From: JAWPMV01 sp039819665
GTDB taxonomy: Bacteria; Bacteroidota; Bacteroidia; J057
Assembly (NCBI GenBank): GCA_039819665.1
Contig: JBCBRM010000014.1
Span: forward strand, 81,362 to 145,361
Direction: 5' to 3'
Length of the DNA: 64,000 nucleotides
The notes below the pieces were generated by a model, which was not told the origin of the DNA, did not search any database, and saw nothing but the letters and a program-made list of their open reading frames with translations. Shown here piece by piece: positions 59,381 to 64,000 of the stretch; within the stretch, counting starts at the first letter, position 1; every line of letters starts with the position of its first letter. Both the position numbers and the translations under genes were made by a program.

Positions 59381-60900
59381 TAAAATTGGAAATAGATAAA
59401 GGATTGTGGACTGGCGCCATAGTTGAAAATGAGATAGATCACGGTATAGTAGATTAGCCAGCGTCCGAGCCTTGGTAAGAAATTTATCTCGAGGATGTAT
59501 TTTTGATTCCGCTGCAGCCATTCAAAAACAAAGAAAGCCAATACCCAGGGCATAAATTTGGCCTGGGCCAAAGGATCGGGTAGGGCAAAGAGGTCTGCAC
59601 TAAACATCGCACCGATGTACTGGACTGCATGTCCGAGATTTTCAGCCCGAAAGAATATATCTGTCAAAACAACAAAGGCAAAAGTGATACAGCCCGTAAT
59701 GCTTGTCCAAATCAGCGGATGAAATTTCTTTTTCAGCTTCCGCCGCTTCTTTTTTGTCAGGGTCTCGTAGGCCAATGCAAGCGCGTGTAGGAAGCCCCAC
59801 ATGACAAAGGTATAATTTGCTCCATGCCAGAGTCCACTGGTTGTAAAGGTTAGCAGGATCGCGAAGAGAATTCCATAGGTTCCCCAATTTCTTCTTTTTA
59901 AAGCAATGGGAGTATAGATATAGTCTATAAACCAGGTATTGAGAGAGATGTGCCAACGTCTCCAGAATTCGGAGATGGAGATAGAGAAATAGGGTAGCTT
60001 AAAATTATCAAGTAGTTTAAAACCCAGCAATCGAGCAGTACCTATAGCTATGTCTGAATACCCACTAAAATCTCCATATACCTGCACCGCAAAATAGATG
60101 CCTCCCAGTAATAATACACTTCCTGACAATTCTTCGCTGGAACCAAAAATCTGATTAGCATAAATTGCACAATTATCGGCGATGACGATTTTTTTGAATA
60201 GGCCCCAGAGTATCTGTTTCAAAGCTCCCCGTGAAGCTTCATAGTCAAACTTTCTCCTTTTGGAGAATTGAGGTAGCAAATTGGAGGCTCTTTCGATAGG
60301 TCCGGCTACCAATTGGGGGAAAAAACTCACGAAGGTGAAAAAGGCGATGGGATCTTTGGAGGGTTCCAACTTTCGCCTATAAATATCAAGGGTGTAAGAA
60401 AGGGTCTGGAAGGTATAAAAACTGATTCCTACCGGAAGGATCAATTGTAAGGTGCTGTAATGCAGGTTTAATCCGAAAACGGAAAAAGCATCGATAAAGG
60501 ACTCTACGAAAAAGTTGAAATACTTGAAGAGTCCCAACATGCCCAGATTCAAGCCCAAGCTAATGTATAAGAAGATTTTCCTTCTTTTCTCCTCTTCTGT
60601 CTTCCCCAATTGCAGGCCCACCCAATAGTCGGTGATACTGCTTAAGGCAATCAATCCCAGAAAGCGCCAATCCCACCAACCGTAAAAGGTGTAACTGGCA
60701 ATGAGCAAAAGAATATTCTGGCTCTGTATACTTCGACTTCCTTCAAATGGGGCGGAGACCGTTCCCGATAGCTCCTGCCCACCATCAACTACTGCAAGCC
60801 GCTTTCCTGTCAACCAGAGTCTGATATCTTTCCAGGTAAACCAATAGAGTAAAAAGACTATTGGAAAGAATATGGCAAAGGTTAGTGAATTGAATAACAT
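59380..60900 (-). CDS. MBOAT-family O-acyltransferase (AlgI-like)
   Basis: A 506-residue multi-span enzyme with about ten helices. The AlgI/DltB signatures are present: LPVGISFYTFQTLSYTLDIYR, FFPQLVAGPIERA, SISEFWRRWHISLNTWFIDYIY and the catalytic His359 in GLWHGANYTFVMWG. It transfers acyl groups across the membrane to an exported glycan, with its SGNH partner translationally coupled downstream. A near-consensus promoter stands 30 bp upstream. No polysaccharide biosynthesis genes adjoin, so the acceptor is unknown. Confidence 0.93.
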   Translation of the reverse strand: MLFNSLTFAIFFPIVFLLYWFTWKDIRLWLTGKRLAVVDGGQELSGTVSAPFEGSRSIQSQNILLLIASYTFYGWWDWRFLGLIALSSITDYWVGLQLGKTEEEKRRKIFLYISLGLNLGMLGLFKYFNFFVESFIDAFSVFGLNLHYSTLQLILPVGISFYTFQTLSYTLDIYRRKLEPSKDPIAFFTFVSFFPQLVAGPIERASNLLPQFSKRRKFDYEASRGALKQILWGLFKKIVIADNCAIYANQIFGSSEELSGSVLLLGGIYFAVQVYGDFSGYSDIAIGTARLLGFKLLDNFKLPYFSISISEFWRRWHISLNTWFIDYIYTPIALKRRNWGTYGILFAILLTFTTSGLWHGANYTFVMWGFLHALALAYETLTKKKRRKLKKKFHPLIWTSITGCITFAFVVLTDIFFRAENLGHAVQYIGAMFSADLFALPDPLAQAKFMPWVLAFFVFEWLQRNQKYILEINFLPRLGRWLIYYTVIYLIFNYGASPQSFIYFQF

Positions 60901-60933
60901 AAATTCAGTTTGGCTGAATATTCATACCAGACT

Positions 60934-60963
60934 CAAATTTATTTTATTAATCGAAATTTACAA
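60934..60963 (-). promoter_or_regulatory. Bacteroidota-type promoter for MBOAT/SGNH operon
   Basis: On the minus strand, TTG (60963-60961), a 19-base spacer and TAAATTTG (60941-60934), a perfect -7 element about 34 bp before the MBOAT start codon. Confidence 0.7.
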
Positions 60964-60991
60964 TTCAATAATTATACAATTTAATACATAG

Positions 60992-61019
60992 AAAAAAGGC
61001 CACCTTTGCAGGCAGCCTT
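60992..61019 (-). terminator. Terminator of the M36 protease gene
   Basis: Minus strand: stem AAGGCTGCC / GGTGGCCTT (two wobbles), loop TGCAAA, then TTTTTTC; 28 bp after the stop codon. Confidence 0.85.
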
Positions 61020-61047
61020 CTACGTTTGGCGTGTGTCAGTGATTAAT

Positions 61048-63966
61048 CTATCGAATTAATAATTTTTCAATTTTACTAAATCCAGCACTCTGTACTTTGA
61101 CGGTGTACAAACCAGCGCTCAGCCTACTCATGCCTAGTTCGATACTTCCCTGTGATTCTTCTTTGTCAATTGATTGGCTTAGAATTTTGCGACCCATTTT
61201 GTCAAAAATAGAAATATCGACTTTACTTTTGAGCTCTACCCCTAAAATATCTATCAACAGGGTTTCCTGATCGAGGGGGTTTGGATAGAGAACTAAAGCA
61301 GGATTTGCATAGGGATCGAGTTCGGCCGTTACCTGATCCGAATAGCTAAACTGCCCGTCATAATCTATTTGCTTGAGGCGGTAGGTGTAGGTAAATCCGG
61401 CTTTCACATCTCTGTCTACAAAGCGGTAATTATGCCCTTGCTCGGTGTCTCCTAATCCATCTACCCAGCCGATTTTTTCAAAGCTTTGCGTTTGATCTGA
61501 AAATCTTTCTACTTCAAAGCCCTGATTATTTTGTTCCAGAGCAGTTTCCCAGTTCAATTGGATGTCATTATTAAAGCTGCGAGCATTAAAGCTGAGCATT
61601 TCTACCGGGAAGATGCCCGGAGGTAAGTCGAAGGCTTCTGTCCCATCAGAACGGCTTAAACTACTTCCTTGTGATGCGCTAAATCCTAGTCCTCTTCTTG
61701 CAAAGGCCTGCCAAATGAGGGCTTCGTTCGCCCCTCCATAATTGGCCTGATCAGCCGCAAGAATTGCATCGCGCATATCAACAAATCCGGGAGAACAGGG
61801 CTGAAGTTTCAGGCCATCGATTACCAATTGAATAGCGATATTATTTCCTCCTGTACCGGTGTAAAGATCTGTGTCATATCCATACTGATCGATAAGATCC
61901 CAATAGAGGTCATATAGCATTACTGCGAAAACAGAGCCTACCCCATGTGGAACGGAAAGACTGGGATCAGCAATATCCCCATAAGTATGAGGATTTACAC
62001 TCATATCGGTAGAATAAGGATAGGTTCTGATTCCATCGCCGGTAACAGCTTCTTCCAGGGCATATGTTCCAATTCCTCGTGGGCTTGTCCGTGTATGTGT
62101 AGGAAGGTGTGTCAATACTAATCCAAACCAATCTGACCAACCCTCTCCAGCTTGCTCATCATTCTGGAGACAAGAACTATTACCAGCTCCTCCGGTAAGA
62201 CGAATGGAAATCCCGTGTCCGTACTCATGGGTGATTATTCCACTGTCAAAATCTCCATCGATAAAATCACTGGCAGGTTTCATGGTTGCATTTACGGTAT
62301 TCCCATTGTTAATCTCAGTTCTCATGAGGTTCCCATCCGCCTCACTAACCATAACAGCAGGAATACTCACGAAAAATAGACCTAATATACCTGTATTTGG
62401 AGAAGTAGGAGCCCCAGCCCCATCTTTAATAATAATTACGCCAGCTGCACCCTCGTCTTGTGCATTTATCACTTGCGTATAGTATGTACAACTTGCACTT
62501 TCGTCTATCAAGACAATTTTTCCATTCATAGCGCCGCCATTAACAGCGCTGCCGCATAGCTCAGATCCACTTGCGCTGCCGTCATCTGCCAGTACAACAT
62601 CCGAGGTGATATTATAAAGCCCAGGAGCATTAATATCTGGTACGCTGGTATAGGTTCCGGCAATTCCGCCTGGGCTATTTACAACTACCTCACCTTCGTT
62701 AGAACCTCCCCACAGGAACATTTGCATTCTTCCACTTCCTCCATCCGTAGGTGTAGCAAAATTGGCATTATTCAAACCACTTCCATCCTGTGCATCGGCA
62801 AATACCTGGTCGCCGGCAACTCCTCCTTTACCATAATTGTTTACCTGAAAATTTCCACTCGCTTCATCAAATCCGTATTGATAGAAAACATCGTGAATGA
62901 TATTATTCCAATAGAAAAGATTGGTAATAACTGCACTTTCATTGGGCACTGGGCTATTGGTGGTAATGTCCTGATTGAAATCCAGGTTGAAATCAAATTC
63001 AAGGCTAGCTCCTCCATCTGGTCTAAAACCTCCAGAGTTATTAGCATCCCTATCCTCTTGTGTATAAACATTATTTCCTTGTGTTGTCGTAAATTCAGCT
63101 CCATCTGAACCATCTGTATCATGCCAGCCAAAAGGAGAAGCTGTCAGATCGGCAGGATTTACTTCCAGGCTTCTTCCTCCGTGATTGGGGCTTTCGATGC
63201 CCAGTGGATATACCCGGTATGAATCAGGCGCATGTATTTTCTCAACTTGCATGGGAGCGGCATGCATAAGAGACTGCGCACCGAAGTGAAGACTGTGATT
63301 GATTTTAGAGTGGACATGAGCATCAAAGCTACAATGCAATACCTGATCGCGACTACTTAAAATGGTTCCTGTCTCTGCATCCACTTGAATGGCCCACCAT
63401 TTACTGGCATCCTTCAAATATATCTGAACATTCCAGGCAAGCCTGGTCCCGCCATTGCTATTTACATAAATCTGTTTTGCACTAATGGGCTCAAGGGCTA
63501 TTTCTCCCTTTTGAAAAAAACTTTCTAGTCCGGGTGCTGTTGAGGCAGAAATAAGTTGTGGATCGCCCAGGGGAATTTCAAGTTGCGTGGCAGCATTACT
63601 TACTGCCTGAGATGCACCTATCTGATCGTTACCACTTACAACGTCTTTTAGATTTGGGGTAAAGCTGCTCCCCATATTCAAGACATTTCCATGCTCATAA
63701 ATGTTGATGTTAAGGATAGCCGATTCGACTTCAGTTCCCTGATATGTTTGCTTCCAGTAAATATGATGCAAACCCGAACGCTCAGAGTATAAATGGTTTT
63801 GAAGTACCCAGTTATCAAGGTCAGATGCTTGTAGTCCTAGTTTGTCAAGATTTTCTCTTATGTAAGCTTCTGCTTGTTCTTCTATGTTTTGAGCTGATAG
63901 TTGGTTAAGAGTAGAGAGAGTAAGGAGTAAAAGTAGAGTAGGAAAAAGCGTTCGGGTTTGCATCAT
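61048..63966 (-). CDS. M36 (fungalysin-type) metalloprotease with PA domain, T9SS-sorted
   Basis: A 972-residue secreted protease started at the ATG at 63966; 63963 is equally possible, and a TTG at 63981 is less likely. A signal peptide is followed by an FTP propeptide (about 25-180) and an M36 catalytic domain. The zinc site is HEYGH (His580-His584) in GIITHEYGHGISIRL, with downstream EGWSDWFGL supplying the third ligand Glu. A protease-associated (PA) domain is inserted before it (SELCGSAVNGGAMNGKIVLIDE ... GVIIIKDG). The end has a beta domain (VEMLSFNARSFNNDIQLNW) and a T9SS sorting domain (LYPNPLDQETLLIDI ... GLYTVKV). Single gene with its own terminator. Confidence 0.92.
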   Translation of the reverse strand: MMQTRTLFPTLLLLLTLSTLNQLSAQNIEEQAEAYIRENLDKLGLQASDLDNWVLQNHLYSERSGLHHIYWKQTYQGTEVESAILNINIYEHGNVLNMGSSFTPNLKDVVSGNDQIGASQAVSNAATQLEIPLGDPQLISASTAPGLESFFQKGEIALEPISAKQIYVNSNGGTRLAWNVQIYLKDASKWWAIQVDAETGTILSSRDQVLHCSFDAHVHSKINHSLHFGAQSLMHAAPMQVEKIHAPDSYRVYPLGIESPNHGGRSLEVNPADLTASPFGWHDTDGSDGAEFTTTQGNNVYTQEDRDANNSGGFRPDGGASLEFDFNLDFNQDITTNSPVPNESAVITNLFYWNNIIHDVFYQYGFDEASGNFQVNNYGKGGVAGDQVFADAQDGSGLNNANFATPTDGGSGRMQMFLWGGSNEGEVVVNSPGGIAGTYTSVPDINAPGLYNITSDVVLADDGSASGSELCGSAVNGGAMNGKIVLIDESASCTYYTQVINAQDEGAAGVIIIKDGAGAPTSPNTGILGLFFVSIPAVMVSEADGNLMRTEINNGNTVNATMKPASDFIDGDFDSGIITHEYGHGISIRLTGGAGNSSCLQNDEQAGEGWSDWFGLVLTHLPTHTRTSPRGIGTYALEEAVTGDGIRTYPYSTDMSVNPHTYGDIADPSLSVPHGVGSVFAVMLYDLYWDLIDQYGYDTDLYTGTGGNNIAIQLVIDGLKLQPCSPGFVDMRDAILAADQANYGGANEALIWQAFARRGLGFSASQGSSLSRSDGTEAFDLPPGIFPVEMLSFNARSFNNDIQLNWETALEQNNQGFEVERFSDQTQSFEKIGWVDGLGDTEQGHNYRFVDRDVKAGFTYTYRLKQIDYDGQFSYSDQVTAELDPYANPALVLYPNPLDQETLLIDILGVELKSKVDISIFDKMGRKILSQSIDKEESQGSIELGMSRLSAGLYTVKVQSAGFSKIEKLLIR

Positions 63967-64000
63967 ATTTACTGGAAGCAAACATATCAGGGAACTGAAG

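Noticed and set aside
58391..59521. Longer SGNH protein start
   Set aside because: The extra 47 residues overlap the MBOAT coding end and precede the membrane anchor; the TAATG junction at 59380 is preferred.

Overview
The window comes from a Bacteroidota chromosome, probably a gliding environmental or marine species; Saprospiria-like or Cytophagia-like are both possible and I cannot decide from sequence alone. The evidence is: several large secreted proteins ending in type IX secretion (T9SS) sorting domains, the gliding genes gldE and gldD beside mutY and ssb, a futalosine-pathway gene (menaquinone), promoters of the TTTG/TAnnTTTG type peculiar to the phylum, DUF3820 and AURKAIP1/COX24-type small proteins, and sigma-factor/membrane-protein pairs typical of the group. 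Base composition looks moderate and even throughout. I see no rRNA, tRNA, CRISPR array, prophage or insertion sequence.

Layout. 1-9.1 kb is a stress and signalling block: a TPR histidine kinase with a LuxR-type response regulator on the minus strand, then (plus) a small exported protein, three tandem-domain universal stress proteins, a PAS histidine kinase and a receiver-cNMP-Crp regulator. An identical 16-base palindromic motif lies upstream of both usp transcription units. 9.5-12.2 kb holds a B12/radical SAM protein and a TIGR01777 epimerase. 12.2-18.7 kb is a surface block: a giant Cys-rich PKD adhesin followed by a sigma factor / membrane-anchored barrel / PKD lipoprotein operon. 18.7-28.1 kb is a mixed metabolic run (sulfatase, GT39 glycosyltransferase, flippase-like membrane protein, acyl-CoA carboxylase, SirB1-like protein, FG-GAP/ASPIC secreted protein). 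28.1-32.7 kb carries small exported coiled-coil proteins and futalosine hydrolase. 32.8-39.8 kb is a conserved housekeeping core: HU, TPR protein, a 31-residue ribosomal-type protein and RNase G on the minus strand, divergent from mutY-ssb-gldE-gldD, then a 57-residue membrane peptide. 40.2-42.9 kb is a repeat-built T9SS protein with five 333-bp tandem units. 43.2-50 kb contains dnaE, an APH-like kinase, a BamA/TamA-like barrel, DUF3820 and ArfB. 50.3-57.2 kb has a serine hydrolase, a gamma-glutamyltransferase-like enzyme, an outer-membrane protein/M43 protease pair and a second sigma-factor pair. 57.3-64 kb has a DUF2520 protein, an MBOAT/SGNH acylation pair and an M36 metalloprotease.

Most notable non-coding signals: (i) a dispersed structured intergenic element, present at 28.2-28.4 kb (plus) and 58.1-58.4 kb (minus), whose 9-bp stem differs between copies by compensatory base-pair changes; (ii) related GT/AC-rich repeats at several convergent gene junctions; (iii) the TGAC-N4-GTCA motif pair upstream of the usp genes; (iv) a perfect TGTGA-N6-TCACA palindrome before the BamA-like gene and helically phased TGTGA boxes before the repeat protein; (v) an inverted pair of DnaA boxes before dnaE. 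Two real genes too short for routine ORF calling (31 and 57 residues) are annotated.
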